Part shown: piece after piece, positions 16,439 through 25,754 of the stretch
How the letters are laid out: the number at the start of each line of letters is the position of its first letter
Position numbering within the stretch: the stretch's first letter is position 1
From: an uncultured Acidobacteriota bacterium
GTDB lineage: Bacteria; Acidobacteriota; UBA6911; RPQK01; JAJDTT01
Length of the DNA: 64,000 bases
NCBI GenBank assembly: GCA_951812665.1
Contig: CATOST010000021.1
Coordinates: 124,001-188,000, forward strand
Direction of reading: 5' to 3'
Made by a program: the position numbers and the translations under genes
Notes under the pieces: model-generated
The model's input: only the letters and a program-made list of their open reading frames with translations
Databases searched by the model: none
What the model was told of the DNA's origin: nothing

Positions 16439-18406
16439 GAGGTCCTTCGTGTCTTCGTTGGTGATAAAGCCGTTCACCACGTACAGGTCTTCGTGGCCGT
16501 CATTGTCGAAGTCGAAGAAATCGCTGCTCCAGGCCCACCGGCCCAACTCGACTTCCGCCTGTGCGCCGACTTCCTCGAAAGTCCCGTCGCCCCGATTCGC
16601 GAACAATGAGTTGCCCTTGGCATGGCGTCGATAGCTCCGGATCTCCTCTTGCGGCCGCTGGGTCTGAAACTGCTGCAGTGAAGTGATCCGCTGACCGGCC
16701 GACGACCACATGTTTCCCACGTAGAGGTCCAAGCGGCCGTCGTTGTCGTAGTCCTCCCAAGCGGCGCTCATCCCCGCTCCGATATCTTCCACCCCCGCCT
16801 CTCGGGCTACGTCGGTGAAGGTGCCGTCACCGTTGTTTCGATAGAGATTGTTGCGGCCGAAGTCGTTGGCCACGTACAGGTCCGGATATCGGTCGCCGTT
16901 GTAGTCCCCCCACGCCGCGGCAAAGCTGTAACGCAGATTGTTCCGGTCCATTCCGGACGCCCTCGTGACGTCGCGGAACGACCCGTTCCCCTGGTTCCGC
17001 AAGAGGATGTTGGGGGCGCCGTTGTTGGCGTCATGGTAGGGAAAGGGATAATTGCCCAATTCCTCCTGTCCCTGCCAAAAGGCGTATGAGCAGACAAAGA
17101 TGTCCGGATGTCCGTCCAGGTCGTAGTCGGCCACGGCGGCGGACACTTTGCTCCCGCCGGTGTCATCGATCGCCTCGAACCCGGAATCAGTGGCTAGGCT
17201 GAACCGGCCGGAACCATCGTTTTGAAACAGCAGTGAGATGGTTCCAATGAGGATCAGGTCCGGGTCCCCGTCGTTGTCCGTGTCGGCAAAAAAACTGGAC
17301 GCCGTGTTGTCCAGGACGTCGACTCCCGCCTTTTCGGTGACATCCAGAAAGGTGCCGTCTCCCTCGTTGCGGAACAGCAGATTGGGCAGGCCCGCCGGCT
17401 GGGAGACATGGAAATCCTCGTCGCCGTCGGCGTCGATATCGGCAATGGCGACCCCGTTGTGACCATAGATATCCATTCCGGCGACATAGTCGAGGATTCC
17501 CTGCCAATACTCGACTCCCAGCAGAAGCTGTTGCCGGTAGGAGTCGTTCTTCCCCAGCGCCCGCTGAGTGACCTCCATGAAGGCGTTGCGGACACTCCGT
17601 CCTTGCGAAGTGGACAGAGCTTTCAGCCGTGAGAGCTTCCATTGGCCCACGTGGTCCTTTTGCCAGTCGAGTTGCCAGTCTCCCATCCACTGCAAGGATT
17701 CGCCGTCCTTGTCCTGACCCAGAATGGTGTATTTGACGTCGCTGACGACGGTCGATCCCGGGAGCCGAGGCGATTCGATCCTCGTCACCTTGAATTTCAC
17801 GTCGTCTATCCGTGCGGCTTCACGCAATAACTTTGCGATCTCTGACGGAAACGCCGCCGCCGTGACTCGTTCCTCGCTGTCCGGCTCGCCTCGGAAGATC
17901 TCCAACCCCTCCTCAGCTTTGACCTTCCGGGTGGCGGCCGGCTCCAGCGGTGTCCCCTTGAAGTCGGAGCTGAGAAGCCCGGGCGGAAACGATTCGGCGC
18001 CCGCTTCACCCTTGAGCACACTGGCGAACTCCCGGAGCCTGTTCTCGATCTCCACGTCCACCTCTTCGGAATCCCATTCGTCAGCCCCTTCCGGGACTTT
18101 CCTCAAGGCCTTTTCGACGTCGCCCAGCGGAAGATTCGTGGGAGGAATCGTGTACTCCTGTGACCAGACCCTGCCGGGAAAGGGCTCGCCTCGATCTTTG
18201 AAGAAATAGAGTGCCCCGATTGCCACAACCGCGCCGAGGACTGCCAGTCCCAGGTAGAGACTCTTGGAGCTTCGCTCCGGTGACCGTTTCTCCGGGGCAA
18301 ATTGAGGGCCGGTCTTGCGGCCCCTCGTCCGCCTTTTCACAGAGGTCGTTTGAACTCGTTTTCTCTTCCTCTGCCGGTTGCGGCCGCCCCGACGTTTCCT
18401 GGGCAT
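16436..18406 (-). CDS. FG-GAP (VCBS) repeat protein, 5' part of an interrupted CRTAC1 gene
   Basis: 656 codons to the TGA. The N-terminus is extremely basic (MPRKRRGGRNRQRKRKR) and is followed by one transmembrane helix at about residues 52-70 (LYLGLAVLGAVVAIGALYFF), so the rest is expected outside the cytoplasm. A region of about 230 residues without recognised domains precedes FG-GAP repeats with DxDxDG calcium-type loops (ADIDADGDEDFHV, ADTDNDGDPDLIL, ADYDLDGHPDIFV, GDYNGDRYPDLYV, EDYDNDGRLDLYV, FDFDNDGHEDLYV). The ASPIC/UnbV domain that should close a CRTAC1 protein is found only after the TGA, in the same frame. Confidence 0.85.
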   Translation of the reverse strand: MPRKRRGGRNRQRKRKRVQTTSVKRRTRGRKTGPQFAPEKRSPERSSKSLYLGLAVLGAVVAIGALYFFKDRGEPFPGRVWSQEYTIPPTNLPLGDVEKALRKVPEGADEWDSEEVDVEIENRLREFASVLKGEAGAESFPPGLLSSDFKGTPLEPAATRKVKAEEGLEIFRGEPDSEERVTAAAFPSEIAKLLREAARIDDVKFKVTRIESPRLPGSTVVSDVKYTILGQDKDGESLQWMGDWQLDWQKDHVGQWKLSRLKALSTSQGRSVRNAFMEVTQRALGKNDSYRQQLLLGVEYWQGILDYVAGMDIYGHNGVAIADIDADGDEDFHVSQPAGLPNLLFRNEGDGTFLDVTEKAGVDVLDNTASSFFADTDNDGDPDLILIGTISLLFQNDGSGRFSLATDSGFEAIDDTGGSKVSAAVADYDLDGHPDIFVCSYAFWQGQEELGNYPFPYHDANNGAPNILLRNQGNGSFRDVTRASGMDRNNLRYSFAAAWGDYNGDRYPDLYVANDFGRNNLYRNNGDGTFTDVAREAGVEDIGAGMSAAWEDYDNDGRLDLYVGNMWSSAGQRITSLQQFQTQRPQEEIRSYRRHAKGNSLFANRGDGTFEEVGAQAEVELGRWAWSSDFFDFDNDGHEDLYVVNGFITNEDTKDL

Positions 18407-18695
18407 AGTGGGGATTATGATACATCACCGACATAACGTCAATACTTTACGGCAATATATAGTTGTATGTTCATATTTAATAGGCGAATACTGGAAAGGC
18501 CTCCGAAGAAACCGAACATATGTTGGTTATAGTCCCCTTTATTTCGGCTAGGACAAAAATAATACAACCGATACGCGTTCCGTCCAGATTAATTTAAATT
18601 TAGAATCTACTCTTTCATTCTACGGCCACTGCACCGAAGTTCGATGGCGTAGGCTACGCCCGGGTGGAAGTCGGCCCGGTGATACCATTTCGAAC
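18407..18695. other. AT-rich divergent intergenic region
   Basis: 289 bases between the divergent FG-GAP genes, clearly richer in A and T than its surroundings at 18420-18620. It should hold promoters for both directions, but I cannot point to a convincing -35/-10 pair. No RNA gene is recognised. Confidence 0.5.
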
Positions 18696-20288
18696 ATGAA
18701 GGCACGAGGTCGGTCCGTTGGCTGCCTCACGGTGCTGTGTCTGACTGTCCTCTTGTTTGAGCCCGGCCGGCCCGTCTCCAACCCACTCTCACCCGAACCC
18801 TCCCTGCAGGCCTACGCCTCCAACTTCCAGCCGAAGGCTGAAGAGGTCTTGGAAGCAAAGATCCGGAAGGCCTGCACCCAGTGCCACGAATGGACGCCTC
18901 CGGAGATCCTGCCCAAAAAAGAGTGGCCCGGCCTGATACAGAGGAAGTTCAGACTGGCCAACATCTCCCTCCTTCAATCTCACAACAAGCCCATCTGGGA
19001 ACTCGACGCATTGCAAGTGGCCTCCTACTTCCAGTCGAAGGCGCCTTCCCGATTGGAAACGCCCCCTTGGACGGAGAAGCGCGGTGGACCGGATCTCCGG
19101 TTCAGCCGCCGGCTCCTGTCGGGCGAGAAGGTTCGGGGTCTCCAGCCCGGGGTGGCCAACGTCCGCCTTCTGGAACTGTTCTCGGACCTGAAGGGCCCCG
19201 AACTGGTGGTCAGCGACATGATCTCGGGATGGGTGAGCTGGACGGATCCCGATGACGGCCGGATGGACCTCCAGCCCATCGCCAAACTCACCAATCCATG
19301 CCATGCCGAGGCCGTTGACCTGGACCGGGACGGCAGGACCGACCTGCTGATCGCGGATCTCGGATGGCCCAAGCCGACCGACCAGCGAACGGGATCGGTG
19401 GTTTGGCTCCGGCGGACCGGGAGTCGAGAGTTCGAGGTTCACCATCTGCTCACCGGGATCGGCCGGGTCGCCGACGTCCGGGCGGCAGACTTCGACGGGG
19501 ATCAGGACCTGGACGTCATCGTCGCCGAGTTCGGCTGGAGGACAGTGGGCGGCATCCACTATTTGGAAAACGGATCCGATCCGGAAGAGGCCTCGAAGCT
19601 CGGAGCCGGCGATTTCAGGTCCGTGGAATTGGATGACCGGGCCGGGGCGATTCACATTCCCATCGTGGACCTGAACCAGGACGGCCGGCCCGACTTCATC
19701 GCCCTCCTGTCGCAGGAACATGAAGCGGTGGTCGCCTTCCTCAACCGGGGACCGGGAATCTTTGAAGAGAAAACTCTTTTCACCGCGCCTCACCCGCACT
19801 GGGGCTCAAGCGGACTCGAGGTGGTCGATCTGGATCGAGACGGGGACTTGGACGTGCTCTTCACCCACGGAGACACGTTGGACGCCATGGCGGAGATGAG
19901 ACCCTACCATGGGCTGTCTTGGCTGGAGAACAACGGCGATCTCTCCTTTGTCCATCACTGGGTGGACGCCTATTACGGCGCCCTCCGTGCCGAAGCCGGA
20001 GACCTCGACGGGGACGGCGATCTCGACTTGGTGGCCGCTTCCTATTTTCCCAATCTGACCGAGGAGCGGCGCCGTCAATTCAATCTCTCGGGAGTGGTCT
20101 GGTACGAGCAGACCCAACCAGGATCCTTCCAACCCCGCTTCTTGGCCGGAATTCCTTGCGACTACATTACCTTGGAGCTGGGTGACGTCGACGGGGACGG
20201 CCACACCGACATCATCCTGGGAAACTTCGGCCTGGCCCGGGAAGGGGTGGAGTGGGAGCTGGTCCGGATCTGGCGGCAGCAGCCGTGA
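18696..20288 (+). CDS. Exported FG-GAP repeat protein with a c-type heme site
   Basis: A 530-residue protein with a signal peptide (GCLTVLCLTVLLFEPG) and a single CXXCH heme-binding site at about residue 63 (KACTQCHEWTPPEILPK). After about 100 residues come FG-GAP repeats with DxDxDG loops (VDLDRDGRTDLLI, ADFDGDQDLDVIV, VDLNQDGRPDFIA, VDLDRDGDLDVLF, GDLDGDGDLDLVA, GDVDGDGHTDIIL), predicted to form a beta-propeller. A heme domain joined to such a propeller suggests a periplasmic redox or oxidised-substrate-binding protein. The CRTAC1 gene follows after 49 bases in the same direction, so the two are probably cotranscribed. Confidence 0.82.
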   Translation: MKARGRSVGCLTVLCLTVLLFEPGRPVSNPLSPEPSLQAYASNFQPKAEEVLEAKIRKACTQCHEWTPPEILPKKEWPGLIQRKFRLANISLLQSHNKPIWELDALQVASYFQSKAPSRLETPPWTEKRGGPDLRFSRRLLSGEKVRGLQPGVANVRLLELFSDLKGPELVVSDMISGWVSWTDPDDGRMDLQPIAKLTNPCHAEAVDLDRDGRTDLLIADLGWPKPTDQRTGSVVWLRRTGSREFEVHHLLTGIGRVADVRAADFDGDQDLDVIVAEFGWRTVGGIHYLENGSDPEEASKLGAGDFRSVELDDRAGAIHIPIVDLNQDGRPDFIALLSQEHEAVVAFLNRGPGIFEEKTLFTAPHPHWGSSGLEVVDLDRDGDLDVLFTHGDTLDAMAEMRPYHGLSWLENNGDLSFVHHWVDAYYGALRAEAGDLDGDGDLDLVAASYFPNLTEERRRQFNLSGVVWYEQTQPGSFQPRFLAGIPCDYITLELGDVDGDGHTDIILGNFGLAREGVEWELVRIWRQQP

Positions 20289-20337
20289 TGATTCGGATTC
20301 CCGAGCGCCGGGGACTGGCCCCGATGATTGTCGTACC

Positions 20338-22047
20338 ATGATTCCGATGCATCCCATGGGATGGACCCTGACATGGAGCCTTTTGCTCATTCCGGTATTG
20401 GCGTTCCCATTCATGGGGATCCTCCGCACTCAATCCGAAACCGCCGCGCACGGGGACGAAGCGGGATCCATTCGGTTCATCGACATCGCACCCAAATCGG
20501 ATTTTGGCTACCAATCCAATAACGACTTCACCGGCCGCAAGTACTTTCCCCAGCCCATGTGCGGCGGCGTGGCCATCTTCGACTACGACGGCGACGGCAG
20601 GCAGGACGTCTTCTTCACCAACGGCGCCAAGCTGCCGGAAGTCGAGAAGACCGACCGCTCCTTTCACAACTGTCTTTTGCGCAACTTGGGCAACGGCAAA
20701 TTCGAGGACGCCACGCAGCAGGCCGGACTGGCCGGAGTCGGTCTGGGCTACTGTTTCGGCGTGACCGCCGGCGATTACGACAACGACGGCGACCGCGACC
20801 TGTTCATCGGCAACGCCGGACCCAACGCCCTGTATCGAAACAACGGCGACGGCACCTTCACCGACGTGACGGCGGGATCGGGTCTCGACAACAAGCCGGA
20901 CGATCTGCTGAGCGTGGATGCCGCCTGGTTCGACTACGACCAGGATTCCCTGCTCGACCTGTTCGTCTCCCAATACACCTACTGGAACGCCAAGACCGAC
21001 AAGCCTTGTGCGTTTCCCGACGGAACTCCGTTCTACTGCAGTCCCAAGACCGTCCTCAGTGTTTCCAATTCTCTCTTCCGGAATCTGGGTGGCGGCAAAT
21101 TCGCCGATGTCTCTCAAGAGGCGGGGCTCACCAATGCACTGGGCAAAGGCATGGGTTTGGGAATTGCCGATTTCAATCAGGACGGCCGTCCGGACGTGTT
21201 CGTCGCCAACGACACGGTGCAGAATTTTCTCTATCTGAATCAGGGGAACGGCAGCTTTCGGGAAGCCTCGTTTTTCCTCGGAGTCGCCTACAAGGGCTCC
21301 GCGGTGGCCGGCTCGGGCATGGGCGCCGACGCCAAGGACTTCAACAACGACGGTCAGGTCGACATCTTCTACAACGACCTCAAGAATCAGCTCCACGGGC
21401 TCTTTCAGAACCAGGGCGGGCGCTTCTTCGAATATGTCAGCTATCGGACCCAGGTGGCCAAGCTGAGCCGGAAGTTCACGGGCTGGGGCAGCGGATTCAT
21501 CGATTTCGACAACGACGGCTGGAAAGACATCTATTCGGCCAACGGGGGCCTGGAATACCTGAGCCCCGATACCGCCCAGCACGACACCATGCTGCGAAAC
21601 CTGGACGGGACGACCTTTGCCGACGTCTCCAAGAACCTGGGACAGGATTTCCTGCGCATCGCATACCAGCGTGGTTCATCCTTCGGAGATCTGAACGATG
21701 ACGGATTCCTGGATATCGTCGTGACTTCTCTGAACCGGATTCCGAGGATTCTGCAAAATTCGGGAGGCAACGGAAATCACTGGTTGCTGCTCGATCTCCG
21801 CGGCCGGGCCAGCAATCGGGATGCGATCGGAGCCACCGTCTTGCTGCGGACTGCGTCGGGCAGGACCCTCCTGAACCATGTTTCCTCAACGGTGGGCCTC
21901 ATGTCCTCACCGGACAGGCGGGTGCATTTCGGCTTGGGGAAGGAAGCGGCCATCGAGTCTCTGGAGATCCGCTGGCCTTCGGGTAGGCTTCAGGTGCTGA
22001 AAGGCGTCGAACCCGACCAGATTCTAAGGGTCGAGGAGCCGAACTAG
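20338..22047 (+). CDS. CRTAC1 family protein (FG-GAP plus ASPIC/UnbV), exported
   Basis: 569 residues from ATG 20338; the frame is open further upstream but those residues overlap the preceding gene. A hydrophobic signal (TWSLLLIPVLAFPFMGIL) is followed by MCGGVAIFDYDGDGRQDVF, the usual opening of this family, and about six FG-GAP repeats. The C-terminal ASPIC/UnbV domain is complete (RGRASNRDAIGATV, DRRVHFGLG, EIRWPSGRLQ). The sequence YTYWNAKTDKPCAFPDGTP with CSPKT is the Cys-containing insert seen in many bacterial CRTAC1 proteins. Function is unknown. Its 3' end faces the TPR gene, with 26 bases between the stops. Confidence 0.88.
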   Translation: MIPMHPMGWTLTWSLLLIPVLAFPFMGILRTQSETAAHGDEAGSIRFIDIAPKSDFGYQSNNDFTGRKYFPQPMCGGVAIFDYDGDGRQDVFFTNGAKLPEVEKTDRSFHNCLLRNLGNGKFEDATQQAGLAGVGLGYCFGVTAGDYDNDGDRDLFIGNAGPNALYRNNGDGTFTDVTAGSGLDNKPDDLLSVDAAWFDYDQDSLLDLFVSQYTYWNAKTDKPCAFPDGTPFYCSPKTVLSVSNSLFRNLGGGKFADVSQEAGLTNALGKGMGLGIADFNQDGRPDVFVANDTVQNFLYLNQGNGSFREASFFLGVAYKGSAVAGSGMGADAKDFNNDGQVDIFYNDLKNQLHGLFQNQGGRFFEYVSYRTQVAKLSRKFTGWGSGFIDFDNDGWKDIYSANGGLEYLSPDTAQHDTMLRNLDGTTFADVSKNLGQDFLRIAYQRGSSFGDLNDDGFLDIVVTSLNRIPRILQNSGGNGNHWLLLDLRGRASNRDAIGATVLLRTASGRTLLNHVSSTVGLMSSPDRRVHFGLGKEAAIESLEIRWPSGRLQVLKGVEPDQILRVEEPN

Positions 22048-22073
22048 ACCGTTTGCATTTCCCGCCGTAGCGG

Positions 22074-23990
22074 CTATTTCTTCGACCCGTTCTCCCTTGC
22101 GCGGTAAGCCCGCTCCAGAAGACGGCGAATCCCGGGAAATCGGGGAGCGGCCAACCGGGCTCGCTCAAGAGTCGCGATGGCCGGCTCGTACTCTCCCAAC
22201 TCCAGGTAGAGCGCACCCAGCTTGCGCAGATGATTCGGATTGTCGGGGTCCTGCTCTACAGCCCTGAGAAAAGCCTCTTTCGCCCCAGGCAGGTCCCCAA
22301 GTAGATAACGGGCTGTTCCCAACAGAGCGTGGGCGAGGCTGTTGTCCGGCTGTTTCCTGATGCTCCCTTCAGCGGACGCCCGTGCCCGTTCGTAGTTCCC
22401 CTTACGGAGAAGGATCCGGCCTCGCATCAGATCGACTCGCCCATTCTTCGGGTCCTTGCCAGACAGGAAATCCAATACCTGAAGAACTTGGTCGTACTCT
22501 CCCATCTGAAACCAGGTATCTCCCAGAATCCAGGCCTGCCGGGAGTCGAGCTGCGGCCATCGATTCCGATCCAGGGATTCCAGGACCGTCCGTGCCAGTT
22601 CATGTTCCCCGGATTGGGCCAACGTATTCGAATAATAGAGGGTGTATTTGGGATTGCCGCTGCCCAATCGCACGGCCTCCTTGAACTCGGCGGCAGCCCC
22701 CTGCCATTCCTGCTCCTGCCAGCGAGCCATCCCCTCATGGAAGTAAGGCTCGGGATCGGACGGGTCCGCCTGCTTTTGGCGCCGGAACAGCTCCGAGGCC
22801 TGCGAAAGTTGTCCCAGCTTGATCAGGTGCTGCCCGTCTCTGCTGGTTCGAAGCCGCTCGGCCGCGGCCCGGTGGCGTTCGGCTTCCTCCTCCTTTCCCA
22901 ACCGAAAGTGCAGACCGGCGAGAGTGACATGGCCTTCCAGGAAATTGGGGTTCTCCTCCACCACGCCCTCCACGGTTTGAATGGCCTCTTCAATCCGATT
23001 GGAGGAATTGTAGACGAGTCCCATTTGAAACCGTGCATCGGCAGCGCCGGGCCGCGTGCGCAACGCCCGTTGGAAGCAGGCCAGCGCCTCCTCATATTTC
23101 TGTTCGTTCTCGAAGAGATAGATGCCGTGAAACAAATTGGCGTCGTAATCGTCGGGATTGATTTCGAGCTCCTGCTGGAAGGCCAGGTCCGCAACGTCGT
23201 GCCGGTTCATGAGCCGGAGCAACTTCCCGTAAGTGGCGTTCAACGAGGGGATCCTCGGGTCGAGCGCGAGGGCTCTTTCCAAATGCCTGGCGGCCCCAGG
23301 GTAGTCCCCGCTCTCCATCAGGTCCCTTCCTCGACGGGCCAACCGATTGAGCCAATCCGAGCGCATCTCAGACCGGAACCGCGATGTCGGCCAGTCGGTA
23401 TTCTTCAGGGCAGTCTCGACGAGCGGCGTTCCCTTTTCGGTCTCGCCGTTCTCTTCCAGTGCAACGCCCAAGAGGTAGGTCAGGGCGGGAGACCCGGACC
23501 GTTCCATCTCATGCGGGGACAGAAGGTCGATCACCTTCTGCCACTCACCCAGATTAAAATAGCAGGAGGCCAGCAATTGAACGGCTTCCCTCCCCTTCGA
23601 TCCATCGGCGACCACCTGGACCAGGATCTGCTTGGCCTTTTCAAAGTCGGCCATTCGAAAACGGGCCCACCCGAGGGCGTATCCGGCGCCGCTCGGGTTT
23701 CCGAGACCACCGGATTCGAGAGCCTTTTCGTATTGGACAACGGCATCCTGATACCGGTCGCTCGAAGCGTAGGCATTACCCAGCTTGACGCGGGCTTCCG
23801 CCAAATTCGGGTGTCGGTCCAGCAAGGCCCGATATTCTTCGATGGCGCCTTCCAGATTGCCATCCTGCTGCAGTTGCAGCGCCCGCCGCAGGCTCTGGTC
23901 CGGGTCGGCTTGCGTCCCGGCCCGACCGCCGGAAACCTGCGCCAACAGCAGGATCCCGGCAAGAGCCGTGATTGTCGGGATATGGAGCAT
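22074..23990 (-). CDS. Exported tetratricopeptide repeat protein
   Basis: A 638-residue protein with a signal peptide (LAGILLLAQVSGGRAG) followed almost entirely by TPR helices, for example GNLEGAIEEYRALLDRHPN, YQDAVVQYEKALESGG and YEEALACFQRALRTRPG. No enzymatic domain is visible. TPR arrays of this kind bind other proteins; the periplasmic location and the neighbouring CRTAC1 gene make the CRTAC1 proteins plausible partners. It resembles the TPR proteins at 41468-43288 and 53467-55233 in length, signal peptide and CRTAC1 neighbourhood. Confidence 0.85.
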   Translation of the reverse strand: MLHIPTITALAGILLLAQVSGGRAGTQADPDQSLRRALQLQQDGNLEGAIEEYRALLDRHPNLAEARVKLGNAYASSDRYQDAVVQYEKALESGGLGNPSGAGYALGWARFRMADFEKAKQILVQVVADGSKGREAVQLLASCYFNLGEWQKVIDLLSPHEMERSGSPALTYLLGVALEENGETEKGTPLVETALKNTDWPTSRFRSEMRSDWLNRLARRGRDLMESGDYPGAARHLERALALDPRIPSLNATYGKLLRLMNRHDVADLAFQQELEINPDDYDANLFHGIYLFENEQKYEEALACFQRALRTRPGAADARFQMGLVYNSSNRIEEAIQTVEGVVEENPNFLEGHVTLAGLHFRLGKEEEAERHRAAAERLRTSRDGQHLIKLGQLSQASELFRRQKQADPSDPEPYFHEGMARWQEQEWQGAAAEFKEAVRLGSGNPKYTLYYSNTLAQSGEHELARTVLESLDRNRWPQLDSRQAWILGDTWFQMGEYDQVLQVLDFLSGKDPKNGRVDLMRGRILLRKGNYERARASAEGSIRKQPDNSLAHALLGTARYLLGDLPGAKEAFLRAVEQDPDNPNHLRKLGALYLELGEYEPAIATLERARLAAPRFPGIRRLLERAYRARENGSKK

Positions 23991-24163
23991 GGGAATATCT
24001 TAGCATGTATTGCTATATACACTCCGATCCCACGGCACCGCCGGAGCGCCAGGATCTTTGCTTGCTATTTCCCCCATCATGAGATAGAAATACTTATATA
24101 ATTTGAGGCGATTGCATTGATATCTTGGACTTGGCACTTCGATACACATTGCTAGTGGATGAT

Positions 24164-25000
24164 ATGAACATAAACGCATTCAGAGCCATGCGAGTCTTGT
24201 CTCTGGTGGTGATGCTGACGATTCCTGCCTGCTCCAACGAACCAAGTGGTTCCGTAGAAAATGAGAACTTCCGCTGGGATCTGGATCTCCGGACCTTCAA
24301 GACGACCGGTGTCGAGAACAAACTTACCGGCGAATACTGCTCCCTCGGCCCAGGGGAGGAATTGGCGCTGTACCTCGATACATCCGTAGCCCGAATCGAA
24401 CTCGGTCCGTGGAAACGGACGGTCACGTCGAAGTTTGCCGGATTCGGTTCGACCCCACCGGAACGGGACCCCGGCTACGAGAAACGGTATTTCTCCCTCG
24501 AAGTGGACGATGCGGACTGGGAACCTTCTCCCGTTGTCCTGGCGGATCGCTCCAGACATGTCTGGGGCAGGACCCGATTCCAACTCCCGGATGCCGCCGG
24601 CCGGACGGTCCACATCGTGCTCGGGGGCCACGGGCTCAATGACGCCGATTGGATGCGCGTCTACCTCAATGGAACCGAGATCGGGACGCGTGTGGAATCG
24701 GGGTTTTGGCGCGAGCCTCGCGTATTCCGTCTCGCATCCGGCGACGAGGCGTACGACCTCCTGAATTTTGGCGGCGACAACCTGCTCGTTCTCCAATTGA
24801 AAGGGATGAATGCCGGAGGTGAGCGGCTGCGCCGACTCAAGAACCTGGATTCCCGAAACCGCCAGCAACTTCCCCAGCCCATCGGCTATCAGTCCAACTT
24901 CGACCAGTTCGTGACCATCGGAGAGCCGATGCGCAAGGTCAACTTCAGCAACGGTCGCGGCGGATCCGGCGAGGCCATGACAAACCCCACGCCCTGTTGA
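24164..25000 (+). CDS. Lipoprotein, N-terminal part of a glycoside-hydrolase-like protein
   Basis: 278 codons from ATG 24164. The N-terminus is a lipoprotein signal with the lipobox TIPAC, predicting membrane anchoring. The middle reads as carbohydrate-binding or beta-sandwich sequence (GRTVHIVLGGHGLNDADW, RVYLNGTEIGTRVESGF). The frame ends abruptly at TGA 24998-25000, where the next frame begins. One extra C in the C-run at about 24985-24988 would join the two frames as TNPHALLMSYGSWETD, which looks natural, so I suspect a one-base frameshift and a single original gene. The alternative is two translationally coupled genes (stop and start overlap as TGATG). The family is not recognised with certainty. 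Confidence 0.6.
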   Translation: MNINAFRAMRVLSLVVMLTIPACSNEPSGSVENENFRWDLDLRTFKTTGVENKLTGEYCSLGPGEELALYLDTSVARIELGPWKRTVTSKFAGFGSTPPERDPGYEKRYFSLEVDDADWEPSPVVLADRSRHVWGRTRFQLPDAAGRTVHIVLGGHGLNDADWMRVYLNGTEIGTRVESGFWREPRVFRLASGDEAYDLLNFGGDNLLVLQLKGMNAGGERLRRLKNLDSRNRQQLPQPIGYQSNFDQFVTIGEPMRKVNFSNGRGGSGEAMTNPTPC

Positions 25001-25710
25001 TGAGCTACGGGTCCTGGGAAACGGATGAGCACGGTGATTGGCACGACGAGCAGCACATGATGGGGATCCTGGATGGGATCGAGGAGATGAAGCGGGACCA
25101 GAATCTGGACCTGGACGGAGTCTCGATCGGGTTCTTCTGGGATACGAAGCACGACTACAGCACCTTCTACCGCAGTGGGAAGGAGGCTCCTCATCTGATC
25201 GTGGATTACAAGGTTCGGGACCTGGAACCCTTTCGAAGGAGCGGGTGGCCCAACGGCCCGGATCGCGTGTTCGAAAGGTCGCGTCAGATCGGGGTGCCCA
25301 TCATGATCGGTTTCGAGGCTCAGCATGCCTGGGAGTGCTCCAGAAATCCGGACTTCGCGGTCTGTTCCATCGATCAGGTTCGAGCGAGAGGCCCCTCCGG
25401 CCGCCGCCCCACAGGCCTTTGCCGCGGTTCCAGAATCTACGGGGACTCGATCAAGAAGAGCATGGTGGGCTATTATCTCGGTTTCTCGGGGAACCGGGGT
25501 TTCGTCGCACTCAACAACGGCTCCCCGCGCCCGTCGGAAGCCTTCCTCGAACTGGATGCCGAATGCTCCTTCGAGGATAGCGGTCGCTGGAAGGTCAGGC
25601 GCCACTGGCCGAGGGACAACGAGGGCACGTACCGGGATCTGGTTGGGGACGATCTTCGTTTGACCCTTGAGCCGTGGGAGATCACGCTGCTCGAAGTGGT
25701 CCGGAACTGA
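25000..25710 (+). CDS. Glycoside-hydrolase-like C-terminal part
   Basis: 236 codons from ATG 25000 and without a signal peptide. It contains barrel-like segments (DLDGVSIGFFWDTKHDYSTF, GVPIMIGFEAQHAWEC) and a C-terminal beta-sheet domain (RGFVALNNGSPRPSEAFLE, LRLTLEPWEITLLEVVRN) of the kind that closes alpha-galactosidase-like hydrolases. The stretch between FAVCSIDQ and RIYGDSIKKSM is low in recognisable structure and the barrel looks short, which hints at an internal deletion. Together with the preceding lipoprotein frame it probably represents one damaged gene. A role on exported glycans is inference. Confidence 0.5.
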   Translation: MSYGSWETDEHGDWHDEQHMMGILDGIEEMKRDQNLDLDGVSIGFFWDTKHDYSTFYRSGKEAPHLIVDYKVRDLEPFRRSGWPNGPDRVFERSRQIGVPIMIGFEAQHAWECSRNPDFAVCSIDQVRARGPSGRRPTGLCRGSRIYGDSIKKSMVGYYLGFSGNRGFVALNNGSPRPSEAFLELDAECSFEDSGRWKVRRHWPRDNEGTYRDLVGDDLRLTLEPWEITLLEVVRN

Positions 25711-25754
25711 ACCAGGATCAATAGATACGACACAGCATAGACAAGGGAACATAG

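Noticed and set aside
22329..24101. A 590-codon plus-strand frame
   Set aside because: It lies opposite a TPR gene with a signal peptide and regular repeats; the plus reading has no recognisable domain or ribosome site.
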